DNA of 64,000 bases from Litomosoides sigmodontis (taxonomy: Eukaryota > Nematoda > Chromadorea > Rhabditida > Onchocercidae): positions 9,777,398 to 9,841,397 of the forward strand of contig OY718808.1 of the NCBI GenBank assembly GCA_963070105.1, written 5' to 3'. The notes under the pieces were generated by a model that ran no database searches, was not told the origin of the DNA, and saw only the letters and a list, made by a program, of their open reading frames with translations. Of the stretch, positions 1 to 12,300 are shown in pieces. The translations under genes and the position numbers were made by a program. The first letter of the stretch is position 1. Every line of letters begins with the position of its first letter.

Positions 1-171
1 TAAAATAAAACCCTACCTTCCAGTAGAGTTTTAAACTTCATACGAATAACAAGACATTATGGGCTTGATCCCATACTATCTAGTTATAAAGGGTCGAAGG
101 AAACAGGAATTAAAATAAAGAGAATAGTTAAAGAAAATAGAAAAAAAAATACATAAATCGCTAAAATACAC

Positions 172-706
172 CTTGAACGTCGACGGCCACCCTCATAATA
201 ACCGCCACCTCCGCCACCCCCACCGCCGCCGTAACCACCATTTCGTCGACGACCATGTGAAATTTCAACACGAGCGCGTACGCCACAAATTCTTCTACGA
301 AAAATGAGAATAAGAAATATATTATAGCGATTAATTTGCGAAGGCAAACAATAAAGCTGAAAAGGAAATACGGAAAAACCAAATCATACGTCCCGTCCAA
401 CGCTTTTACAGCATCTTCAGCATCGCGAGCGTCTTCAAACTCCACAAAAGCAAACCCTGGAGGACGTCGGGCAACCCAAACCTTACGTATGCGGCCAAAA
501 CGATTGAATGCATCTTCAAGCTAAAAGAAAATGATATTGAATGAAGACGAAAATCGAATGAACATGAAGATGAAATATATTGGATCAGACACATAACACA
601 AATATGTGGGTAATTCCTGTCTAAAATTAACCTCTTGAGATGTAGCGTCTTGCGGCAAGCCTCCAACGTATACCTTACAATCCAGTGGATCTGACCGACG
701 TGACAT
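172..706 (-). CDS. rsp-6: SR-family splicing factor, RSP-6/SRSF3-SRSF7 type (3' end off left edge)
   Basis: RNA-binding splicing regulator of the nucleus; SR proteins bind exonic enhancers and recruit spliceosome parts. Three exons are visible: 706-632, 520-390 and 294-172, with phases that join in frame (75 and 131 nt, then 123 nt). The product starts [17 protein letters not shown] and has a single RRM with RNP2 KVYVGGL and RNP1 [10 protein letters not shown], followed by [14 protein letters not shown]. It then has a Gly-rich linker (ten consecutive Gly, then YYEGG) entering the RS region at GGRRRSR. The last visible donor is AAG|GTGTAT, so the RS-rich C-terminal exons lie left of base 1; bases 1-171 look like intron. 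The RRM matches nematode RSP-6 better than the second copy at 2.2-4.6 kb does. The start ATG is the only one giving the full RRM; no splice acceptor is seen close upstream. Family assignment is firm; the C-terminus is not visible. Confidence 0.9.
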
Positions 707-2165
707 ATTCGGAAAACCGATTATGAGATGGCCAACGTTCACGTAAAATTGCAACTAAAAAGCAACGGGTACTATAATTTTTTGCAAGGGGTAGCGTAAA
801 TACAATTCGGAACCCTACACATACAGAAACAACAGCCATGTGTATAAAAAACCTTCCATTTTATCATTGTTGCCATTAAAGGATAAAGCGACATGATTTC
901 GTTTCAAGTGCAGGAACTTGCTTGTAGTTCAAGGAAACAATGAAGAAACAAACACTACGGAAACCATTTCAGCAAAATCTACAACACTCTGTCATATCAC
1001 TCGACACAAATAGCGCTCCAGCAATGCAGCATTTATGATCATACAATTACTGCCCACCATTTTATGATATCAGCACATTATTACATGTATAAAGCTGAGC
1101 GTTATACTCGCCTTAAAAATGCAAATGACCAAAACGACATTTATTGAACAAATTATAAATGACAAAGTCGGTTCATCTAAATTGAACAACTCGAATTTTT
1201 AAAAGTATGAAAGTCGAATAAATTAAAGGGGAACAGTAATGGCTTCTTTGGATTCTTCGAAATGTAGACCGAACTACTAGTGATTGAAAAAGTATGATTT
1301 TCATAAACACATATTAACCTGTGTCTAATATTCTGAATCGATTTTCCGTTCTTTTTAATATTTTTTGGACATTAGTACAACAATGGTTTGCAAAATTACG
1401 AATAATGATGCTGCAATGGTAATAAAACTTGTGATATTTTTGAAACATAACAATGTTTCCTGTAGTATTAGTCAGAGGCTGTCAATGAACAAATTAACCA
1501 CTCTTAAGAAAAATAATAAGGTCAGACGAACAAAAGACTTTGCAAAAACCACGAACCACGAAGGCATTCTACGTTAGATTAAAAAAAATTATGGACATTA
1601 ATCAATAATTCTTTACCATTATAGTGGAACTCTGCATCACAGTTATTTATCCCATAAAGAAATTGATTAATTACAAGAAATTTAACAAAAAAGAGTTTTT
1701 TCATGACAAACAAAAAATTTCAATTCCATATTTGAAGATGAATGAATCAATGACGACGAGACAATATAATGATCAATCGAACTCTGTTGTAATAGCAATG
1801 AGTGAAGCTTCCAGATCAACAACGGTTAGCATAGCTCGTAATCACGTCAATCTACAATGCATTTTCTGCACAAATTCTTTCTATATTTCATGCGGAGGAA
1901 TACTTCGTCATTCTTTAACCTTATCTCACATAACTTGTTTTCGTATCAAAGATAACCTAATGAAGTATCTTCATGATCTCTCCAAAAACAGCAACATGTA
2001 ACTTACATCATTTGGAATGCATTACTGCTCTTGATCTGTTCATTTATCCCTAAAATAAAAAAAAATAAGAGCTGGACTGTTACAACTGTATTGAACAAAG
2101 AAATTATTAATAGTAATGATGAGTGAGACTTTTAACATCACAAGCAGTAAATCATAATAATTAGC
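707..2165. other. Spacer between the two SR genes
   Basis: About 1.46 kb lie between the start of the left SR gene and the probable 3' end of the right one. The open frames here (for example 1365-1577 and 1624-2001 on the plus strand) have no domain, no compositional support and no splice signals that extend them. The stretch presumably holds the promoter of the left gene and the 3' UTR of the right one. Nothing else is supported. Confidence 0.5.
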
Positions 2166-4616
2166 CTAGCAGAGCACCCAATTTGTTGCAGGGATATATT
2201 CCAGATGATGGCTGTAAAAATGATTTATCGTAGTAAATGATCTTACAAAAACCAAATTATTTCCTAAAGAGTAAGAGGTTCCACGGAAACAAAAATACTA
2301 ACCGATTTAGACTGCGGCTACGACTACGGCTATAACGCGGTGAACGTCGTGGTAGTGGTGAACGCGAACGACTAAGTGAGCGTCGTCGTACCGGTGTCCT
2401 ACAAATAGAAAAACCATGATAACAAACGTACAATTGGTAGATTTTGTTAATTCAAAACAAAAGTGTTTCAGTCTTTCATGCACTCTGTTGCCCTGAAATA
2501 TGCTTCCACTCTGAAGAAATAAACTCTCTTAGGCGCTTTATTCAAGAGACGCCTATAAAATCGTTGAAACAGAGTGCATATCACAAACTGATATAACTTA
2601 AATCACGTAAGCAGATCACCAGCAAAACATCACCGGAAAAATTTAAATGAGGCATCTCCTTATGAACGATATATTGTTGAACTACATTGTCCACGAATCT
2701 TTCAAAGAAGCTCACATCCTCATTAGCAACCATCAAACATTTTCACTCATTGCTTTTCAAAAACCAAATTATTTTTCGATTATGAAGCGCAGCACTCTTA
2801 AAGGTGTTGCAATAGCAACCCGGAAATGGAAGTATGCCAAAGTCTCGAAAGAAACCCAATATGATCCCAAAATACTAATTTGTCTTTAAATACTAGTGGA
2901 TGGGGTTATGCTATACGATATATAGTAATGCTTCTTCAGCTTTTTGAAAACATTTGAAAATCTTCGCGCTAATGATCGATACTCACCAACCGTGATTCTG
3001 ATGTCTTAGAATATATACATATGTTATATATACTCAGGTATTCCTACTGCAAATTTTCTTACCGAGTTAAGTGGTACAAGAAGAAAGAAGTGTGGAAGCT
3101 TTGCGGTGACGTATACGTGATACATCTGTGGCAGAGACCACCGAGCACACGGATACCGCAGCTGCGAGGTCGTTTATAACAATGAAATTGTGCAGACGAT
3201 GATAGCCAGTTAACTTTATTTTTTGGAGTGATGAAGCGTTTTTGAAGACTTAGAAGATGATGACCCTTTTTCCGAGTCTTTTTTGCAAGCGGACCACTTT
3301 CGAAGGCTTTGAACCCGCCGGCAATACAAAAAATGAAGGATGTAGAGATGGTATAATTGCGAAAATAACTGAAGCGTCGGATGCAAAATTTCAGGACAGT
3401 GATACTGCAGTAGTATGGAGTGAGCGAAAGCTGAACTCATAAAAGGAGTTCCTGTAGGAGGCGCTGACATGGTGGAAACAGGCTAAAATAATATTTCAAT
3501 TTCATACTATGGTATTCTTTTTTCTTCGTATTGTTGAAACTAATAAAACTTTCGTAGTTATAAAAGATTATTAAATGTAAAACATTCTACTATGTGCCAT
3601 AAAAGCCAGTTAATTATCAAATTTTTAAAAAAATAAGTGCCTTGAGCGACGTCTTCCTCCACCTCCTCGACCTCCACGGCGCGAACCACCATGCGAAAAT
3701 TCCACTCTCGGGCGAACACCACAAATGCGGCTAAAACTTGTATAGTATTTATCATAGTACTACTATATGGCTTGCTTTATTTTCATATGTTGAATAATTT
3801 CTACTTATCAATAGTGCTGGAAACAGTGCAACAATAAGGACAATGACAAAATCATGGACTGGTTTCCACCACTTCAACCCATATGACATTTTATGGAATG
3901 GAGGTCGGCAGGTACCACAGTCCATTTTTCTAAATGCAGAAAAATTGCAAAATACTTGCAGTAGTGTCTGCAAGGGAAACTTATTCCGAAAAGTCCTAAC
4001 TTACGTTCCGTCAAGTCCTTTTACGGCATCTTCCGCATCTCGACTATCTTCGAACTCAATAAATGCAAAACCAGGTGGACGACGTGCCAACCAAACCTTT
4101 TTGATACGCCCATATTTACTGAATGCTTCTTCTAACTGAAATAGTTGTATTCATAAAAATTTCCGAAGAGGAAAAAGCACACAATGATATGATCCTCTAA
4201 ACAAAAGGTAATACGCTGAGAACTAAACGGTTTTTTTGGAACTAACATGTACCCAAGGATTAAAATTTCTCTAATCAAATGTACATAGCAAATAAAATTC
4301 TCCATTTGAGAGTAATAACTCATTCATATCAGATAACCAATACCTCACGACAGCATCGTGCTACTGATCAAAATGATATTACGGGCCTCGGTAAAAGTTT
4401 TTTTATTTGTATTGGTAAATAAATGGAAATCACAGCAAAAATTAATCTGAAATTCTGATTCTGATAAAATTGTTTCCATGATTTTACTCAAAAATTTGAT
4501 TTTTCTTCATAAAGTTTGATTTTTATATTTTTATATGTTACTTCTTCGCTTGACGCATCGTTTGGCAAACCTCCCACGAATACTTTACACTCCAAACATT
4601 CATTACGTCGAGCCAT
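2166..4616 (-). CDS. Second SR-family splicing factor, diverged tandem paralogue of the rsp-6-type gene
   Basis: Nuclear splicing regulator. Exons are 4616-4542, 4135-4005, 3730-3641 and 2398-2303, with a tentative last exon 2211-2166 (stop TAG). The first two exons have exactly the same lengths and phases as the left paralogue (75 and 131 nt), which shows tandem duplication. The product starts [17 protein letters not shown], with RNP1 [10 protein letters not shown], then [15 protein letters not shown], a short Gly/Arg linker and GGGRRRSR. The RS tail is in exon 4 ([20 protein letters not shown] and a run of SRSRS). Exon 3 must end at CTCAAG followed by GC, not GT, so intron 3 looks like a GC-AG intron. 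Reading through it instead adds HLFF and a stop, giving an RS-less protein. A splice acceptor (ACAG) lies 6 nt upstream of the ATG. The final exon is uncertain: an acceptor at about 2255 would also end the frame after one residue. Confidence 0.83.
3063..3161 (-). other. Candidate in-frame cassette exon in intron 3 of the second SR gene
   Basis: A GC-richer 99-nt stretch sits inside an AT-rich intron. On the minus strand it is flanked by an acceptor (CCTCGCAG) and a strong donor (TCG|GTAAGAA). It enters and leaves in phase 2, the same as the exons around it, and has no in-frame stop. Including it would add 33 residues ([13 protein letters not shown] and onwards) that are not RS-like. It may instead be a conserved intronic regulatory element; SR genes often carry such elements. 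Confidence 0.3.
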
Positions 4617-6330
4617 TTCAACTGTCTAAAAGCATAAACAACACTTCAAAATTGATCATAGTCTGGACAGTTACACCACATATTTAATTTCGAATCACTA
4701 TATATGTTTTGTCCTAAACTTAAATTATAGGTCACAAGCATGGCATATGGGTCAGTACTTTCCTGAATCATTTACAAATGTTAGTGTTGCACCGTCACAT
4801 GTCTGTTACTACTGCTAAGCATGTACGGCATTCACATGCAATAAAACAACTTTTTCCGGTGACAAACAGGTCGGCAGATGACATGTTCATTAAAAAAACA
4901 CACAACTATTCATTTCCCATACAGCATGTTCATTTTTATGGTTATTTTTCATCACACGTTATAATATAATTTAATACGAAAACAACGGAACTGAGCCTAC
5001 ATAGTTCCCACAAAATAAAAGCGAAAGCTTTATTTTGAAGGCCGTTACTTCGCATTTCTCTTAAAACGAGCAATACACATCCCAGCCCCGACTTGATGAA
5101 TACAAAAACCTCATCAACGCCTAACAGGACCCCCAAAAAGCAACACTCCAACCCCACCTGCAAGCCTCCTATTTACCAAAATCCTGTCGTAGTCAGACTT
5201 TCCATTCAGGATCATTCAAGTATGTAGCAGCGGAATCGATTTTAAAATTTCGGACTCTCATTATTAATTTTGTCAATCTTTAAATTTCTGTTGACCAGTT
5301 AAAACCCTTCAAAAACTTTTTAAAATCTAGATTGCGTGGTGCACGGTGGTTTTTTCCTTCAATTTCTTGTTTGCTCTTAGCTGTTTTTGGAGAATTTCTC
5401 GGAAGAGATTGCACATATTTGCTCCTGATATCTTACAGCAAATCATTATGGAATTGATGCCAACTACCAATAATCGCTTGCACAGATTGCATGTAAAACA
5501 AAATAGTACACTTTCTAAGTTGATTTTTTGAAAACAGAAGTTTAATAAAATGGTGCAATTGTCCGATTTTAAGGGTTTGCTACAAATGAAAATTTTTATT
5601 TTATTGCGCATCTGATGACATCAACAGTCGCTGCATTACTAAATAATGGGAATTACTTTGGGACAAACAGTGAAATAATTTTTCAAATCTAATGCGAATA
5701 AGACAAGTGGATGTGGAAAGTGTATAACGAAAGATTATTTCAGTAGTTAAATTTTATTTAACAAAGCAAAGATGAAATTTTTAGGATGGCGAATTGAGTA
5801 TTCTGTTTATTCATTGAGTAGTTCGACCTGCAATGTATTTAGAGTAAGTCATTAGTAAACAAAAATTTTTCTTTTCCTGCTATCTTTTCTGCTCTCCTCT
5901 TTTGTTATGCAAACTGAAAGTGCTCGATGAAATCGTGATGGTCATTTACTGTCCACAATGGTCTGACATTCGATCGCTTGCCGTTATCGTATTGTAATCG
6001 TCATTTCTCCCTCTATCTTGTCCAAGTGTATCGTAAGCTTAGGTGAAATTAATTACCTGTTTGTCAAATTTGTTAAGATAGTGCTCGGAAGGGAGGATGT
6101 CTTTGATGATAGCAACTATCATAAAAGCTACTCACATCGGAATGGCTGACGAATAATTATCATAAGGAGCCATATTAATAATTAACGCTTATGTTATTTT
6201 GTTTTTCTAAAAATTTGTAAAAATTTCTACTAATATATAAAAAGTGATACTCTCTTTTATCGGGAAATATTCCAGAAAAGTCTGGGACATTTCGAAATAT
6301 ATCACTTTAAGAATATTTTAAAATTTATTT
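4617..6330. other. Intergenic region between SR gene 2 and the Kunitz/lustrin gene
   Basis: About 1.7 kb between divergently transcribed genes, so it probably holds both promoters. A C-rich patch at about 5080-5165 stands out from the AT-rich background but contains no frame with recognisable protein features. No RNA gene or repeat family is recognised. Confidence 0.5.
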
Positions 6331-6334
6331 TCAG
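6327..6334 (+). promoter_or_regulatory. Probable spliced-leader trans-splice acceptor for the Kunitz/lustrin gene
   Basis: TTTTCAG ends 4 nt before the ATG at 6339, with no supportable upstream coding exon. In nematodes this arrangement usually marks SL1 trans-splicing. Confidence 0.5.
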
Positions 6335-6338
6335 ATAA

Positions 6339-9300
6339 ATGACATCAAGTGATAAACAATATTACATAATTTTCGTAATATTTATTTGTGTTCTTACCGT
6401 AATTCGAACAGAGAGAAATATTGCAAATAATTCTTTAGTTTCCAATGATACTGGCATAGGTTAGTATACGTTAAAGTTTAATTGTCTTCTTTTTGAAAGA
6501 GTTAATTAAAATTAGTTCTTTTTTCTAAGTTACTTACACCTTTATCTCTCCCTCAATCCACTAATTTCCAGTTCTTTGTTGTAAATGAAAGCCATTTCGT
6601 AAAAGCGGTATTTAAAATTAATTATTAAATTTAACATAGTACCAATGCAGACGAATGATGAAAGTGTTATTAACTGAAATCTCAATAGGTATTGCGCTTT
6701 ACTGTGAGGAAGGAATACCGTTGTTGTTAGCTAATGATACGGTAAAGAAATGTCTGCCGGATGATAATTCGGATAGCAATATGCAGTGTCCCGAGAAATT
6801 TTGGTGTCACATTGGTGCAACAGAAAATTCTTGGTACTGTTGTCCAAAGAGCAGAAAAGGTACAGTAATTTGATGTCGCTGCAGATCCGCTACACTTTAA
6901 GAAATTATATACACAATTTAAAAGTTGAAAAGATCTAACACTCATTGGCTTCCAGAAATGAGTCAACCGGACGACATATGCAAGGATGTGCAAAAAAGAG
7001 TATTGCATTTTACAGTGTGCTAAGATCAAAATTCAAGATGAAACTACAAAGTGAAGAATTCATGGAAATAAATGACTTATAGCTTGCATACCGTCAATAG
7101 CACTAATTGATTGCAACGATTTATAACTAATTAATACTAAATTAAAGTCATTGAACGTTGCTACTTGGCACCAGCAAATGGCTACGGAAGTGGGGAAATT
7201 CGCCGATTTTGGTATGACTGGAAAAGTTCCGCATGCAAACAATTAACATATGCGGGGTATGGTGGAAATGAGAATAATTTCCTCACTGAAGCGGAATGCG
7301 AAAAGGCTTGTTTGGGTAAATCCTTTGTTTTTGAGTAGCAAACTATGACATTTCCTGCCACTCTTCTTCCACTTTTGGAGATTGGTTATTAGTGCAAACG
7401 AATTCAGATGAATTCTACTGCTCTTTAAAGGTTGTAACTACTTGCCATACTTAGCACGTGTAATGCTTGGTACCAAGTAATATCACTATTTAAGCAGTAC
7501 TAATCCAACGCTTTTGGGATTCTCTATTTATTAATGTCAAGGAAGTGTGAAAAGTATGCTTAAACTAGCAATCTTCTTTTTCACGGCTCAATGAGCTATT
7601 ACCTCTTCTACTAATAAATCCATTTCAAGTAAATTGTTGCTTATTTCACCGAGTAAAATCTTACTTATCATTTACATCAACCATTATTCTTTTTTAATCA
7701 ATAGATTTGTTGCAGAAAACTTGGAAGTTTCCAATGGTAAATGTTTCAATTTGTTATAAGCATTTCAGGTAAGCAAGCATCCAAATTATCGTCAACTTAC
7801 AGTTCGCTTTCAAATAAATTTGAAATTGCTAATCAAAAGTCTTCAACAATTGGGCAACAAAGCATCACACAAAGTATTGTTTCGAATTTTTTTCTTTCCA
7901 ATTTAATTCAGATTTAGATTTAAATTTAACCAGAAGAAAGTTACAAATTCAATTTTTTCACCCAAAAAATGCTTAATAATGCCTTTCAATTCTTTTGTAA
8001 ATTTGATTCTATAGCGAAGTCTTCAATTTAACCAATAAAACTGATCACTGATTTCAGTTTAAGTTAATTTAATTCTATTTTGGTGAATAATTGTTCTCCT
8101 ATTTTAAAAGCTAGTTTTGCTAGCACAAAAATTCCTGTTGTACTTCGTGCTCTAAAATTTGTATTCAGACGGCAATCTGAATCCTTGCGAATTAAGTCCA
8201 GATCGAGGAACAAGTATTACCGGAATTCCACTATCCTATCGGTAAGTGTTTCAGCAACCTTCCATAACGACATCGCTAATAATTACTAATTATGATTAAT
8301 ATTGGTATAAATATCATTTAATTTTACATGCTAATCTCTTTTTTACACCTTCTTGAAGCTATAAAATTTATAAAAGGAATTTTCTTTGAAATTTTTGTAG
8401 TTGGTATTTTGATATTGCTGCCGATCGCTGTATTCGATTCAATTACCTGGGTTCCGCAGGCAATGCTAACAATTTTGAAACAGATCGCTCATGCTTAGAT
8501 ACTTGTGGCATTGGTTAGTTTTATCGAAAGTACAATTAGGGAATTAGAGAACAATTTCCAAACTATTTTTTAAAAAAATTTGAATTGTTAGAATAAGACA
8601 AGGATGAATAGGAAACCGAGAAGACATATGAACGTCAAGCTTTGTTATTCATAATTTATAAAAAACAACCATGAAATCTAGGTTTTGTTGGAAAAAGGAG
8701 CCAAAAATACTCCGAAGACATTAATTAAATGAATTTAATTTATAAAATGAATTAAATGTCAAGGTGTAAACCAAATTTTTTATGATTGAAAATTGAAAAA
8801 AGAATGCCAACTTATTGAAAATGAAACAAATTGAGGAAATAATTTTTTTCGGCTTCCTCGATAGCACTGAAAAAGGTAGAAAATAATTGAAATTTAAAGT
8901 AATAAAGAAGTCAACGCACAAAAACTTACGTCAACCAAATAAGTCGTCCTTTTTCTTTAAAAGAAATGTGAAATTCAAAAGGCATCATTCGTTTCATTTT
9001 TGAAAAAAAAAATAAATGAACGATGGGAAACAATGGGAATTTCTTAATTAATTTCTACAGGGAACACAACCGATGCAAATATTTGTTTACTTCCTCACCT
9101 GTCGGGTACCGGTCCGTACAAAATCCCTCGATTTTATTATGACGCACGAAATAACGCCTGTAAACAATTTGTTTACACCGGAGTTGGTGGAAATAGCAAT
9201 CGCTTTGCCAAACATGAACAGTGTGCAAGAACATGCTTAAATTCTGGTAAAACAGAAATGCTAGATCTTTTTTTTGACAGTAGAAAACAGTAACATTAAT

Positions 9301-12300
9301 TAATTGCGATCAGCGCTACTTCATCTAATGTTCGATATTTTCACTGCAGCAATTTAACAGTTAAAATTTGTTTCTAAATTGTATCCCGACGTTTAACGAT
9401 ATGCTAATTGATAGGGTCATCTCCAACTTCGACAACAGTTGCATCGCCTCTACCTGTCATCACAACGGAAATGCTTGCATTCTCAACTGATTTAGCATTC
9501 AGTTCTGGAAAGCTTAAACAATCACAGATTTTAACGACAGTTCCACCGGATCATTCGATTTTTGTTGACGGATTGAAAGGTTTGGTGTATATTATGTAAT
9601 TAATTAATTATGTGATTAATTTGGATGAAAAGTTTTGGTAACGTCAAAATGGCTTAATACTTCGGTAGAAAGAAGGAAAGCAGAAGCGAAGGTAAAAATA
9701 CGATGAATTCAAAAGTTTTCCTCCCATAATTTTAAGTGCAAAGCAGGAAATCAGCGACGCTCACGAGCTATTCTGAATTAAAGTACTGTCCATCTAGGTC
9801 TTTTATTATCGGGAGCTATCAATTCAGTACTGAGTACTGGAAAAGCTGATGCCGATTGGAATTTACCATCCTGGTGGTGATCGCAAATTACATATTTCAC
9901 TATCAAATATCTGTGCTTAATTTCTAGCGAATTAATTTTATCCGTTATTTAGCACCAACGTCAACACCTAATAATCCTCATGAACATGTGGCACCCTTTG
10001 ATACAATTTCCAACGTTCAAAATATTGCTTCGCAGTTGATAAGTTTTTAATTCCCATGATTGCGATATGATATACTTGCATTTTTTTGATGCTGCTGAAG
10101 TGATAGGATTTTCATAAAATATTAGTGTTAAAGTTGTACAATTTTCTTTTTGAAATCGATTACTGTTTGGATGCGTTTCAAAATTCTATATATTTTAAAA
10201 TGAGTTGAATGAATGTTAGAAATAAAACTTCCATGTCATCAGCGTTTGTACAGAATGATAAGCGTACATGTGTTCAGATGACGAGGAGGGATGGAGTGAA
10301 CTTGAATCCATCGAATCGAGAAGCTACTGGAATCATCGATGCTATCAGTAAAGCTATCACCGAACCATGTCTTCAGCCCTTGCCAGCCGGATTTCAGCTG
10401 CAGTACTGCTCTCCGACAGATTCATTTTTGTGTCCTCGTGGTACCTTTTGTCAAATTGGTGCTGGACCTCAGGAAACATTCTGTTGTCCTGTAATTGGTA
10501 CCTTTTTAATCATATAATTTCACTCATTTTTGCGCAAATATTGGCAAAAAAATTGCTTCGTTACAAACTTACAAAAAGAATTCTGCATTACTGAAATGAT
10601 AAAATGAGTGAAACTTTCACTCCCTTCTAACAATTCATTTGCACTTGTACTTTTTTTCATTTAAAGCTGATAATCCATGCAAACAAGCGCTGGAATCCGG
10701 AATTGGCCTTACAGGATTGAGCCGTTGGTACTATGATGCTAATGACAATCACTGTAAAACGTTTATTTTTAACGGTTTCAAAGTAAGGCAGCAATCGTTT
10801 ACGCATTCACTAAATGCTTAGAATTAATTTTAAAAATAATGAAAGCAAATGGCAAATTGGACTATTTTATCTCGTTCTACTAATTTTGCTTTACCTTCCA
10901 GGGAAATCAAAATAATTTTCTGACATTTCGAGTGTGTCAACAAAGTTGCGGGGCTGTGAATCCATGCGACAACGGCGAACCACAAATGCAAGCAAACGCA
11001 CAGGAACAGTATGCATATCTTTGTACAAGCATTATATAATGAATTCCGTTGTTATTTTTCCCTTTAAATAACTTCCAATTTAGTGAAATTTTCGAAACTT
11101 CAGATGTTCGCCAGAAAATATCAATTCATGTCCACAAGGATATTATTGCCGAATTTTGGATGATTTAACAAAAACTGCCTGTTGCCCGACAGTTGGTCAG
11201 ATTGCACTTAGCCGCGGCGGCGTGCCTATGAACTTAAATCCTAGTGGGAGCGTTAATTCCGGTTCCGGTGGCGTCTACAATTTCAACAGTGGTAGTTCCT
11301 TCACAAACACTGACTACACTGATAGAAGAACTATTGATTCCATTGGCAGTGCTAGCATGGCTGTTGGCGGCATCTCACCTGCTAGCTCTGTCAATTATGC
11401 TAACACTAAAGCTATCACTTCCAATGAATACCTCGGTTCTGTCATAGCTCCCGGTGCAATTCCGAATTTTGGCAATGTATCGCAACCAAATATTTTCATC
11501 GGCCAGGTTGGCATGGCCGGAATTGAAACAACTGATTTTAATAGAGCTATTGTTAACTCCTCTCCAGTTATGCCAAGAAATTCTCTAATGCCTAAATCGT
11601 CAATTAGTTCCGGCGTCCCGATATTTTCTGGCAACGTTCCGGTTAATGGTGGTATTTCAATTGACCAATTAACTGGCATTTCATATGGAAATGCCAAAAT
11701 TTCAAGCGAGTTCAGTGGTGGAACGGAAAACTGGATGCCGCACGCACCTATCAGAGCCGCTCGTGAGTTCATACTTCCACTTTTTTCAATTCGGCACGGT
11801 AAAAGTTAGGAAATATTGATTGCTTTCTAGAAATTAATTAAGAAATATGACATCTTGGAATTTCAGAGGGAGTTCGTTGCACTCTACCGCCTTCATCTGG
11901 AACTGGAGCATATAACAATTTACAGCGATACTATTTTGACACAGAAGCCTCACTCTGTCGACCTTTCATGTATTCAGGGCTCGGTGGTAACGATAATTGC
12001 TTCGAAACGATTCAGGAATGCCGAATGACTTGCCCTGGTAAAAATGCTAAAATTAGTGCAACGCAAAATCTGCAAATTTAAAACACTAACTAATTAATAG
12101 CAAAGCAACAAATCGGGAATGACTGATGAAATTAAGTTGTCAAAAATGTATTGATAATTTCCGGGTTTTTTTGTAAAAATTGAAATTAATCATGTTATGA
12201 TAAAAATATGAAAGATGATGTGCAGTTTCATTTTACCATATTTCCATTCTAAATTTCTTGCAGAATATGATAATCCTTGTCCTGTTGGACTGCCATATGT

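Noticed and set aside
6955..6999. Short extra exon between exons 2 and 3 of the Kunitz/lustrin gene
   Set aside because: Its end phase does not match the next exon. Direct joining of 6859 to 7148 keeps the frame without it.
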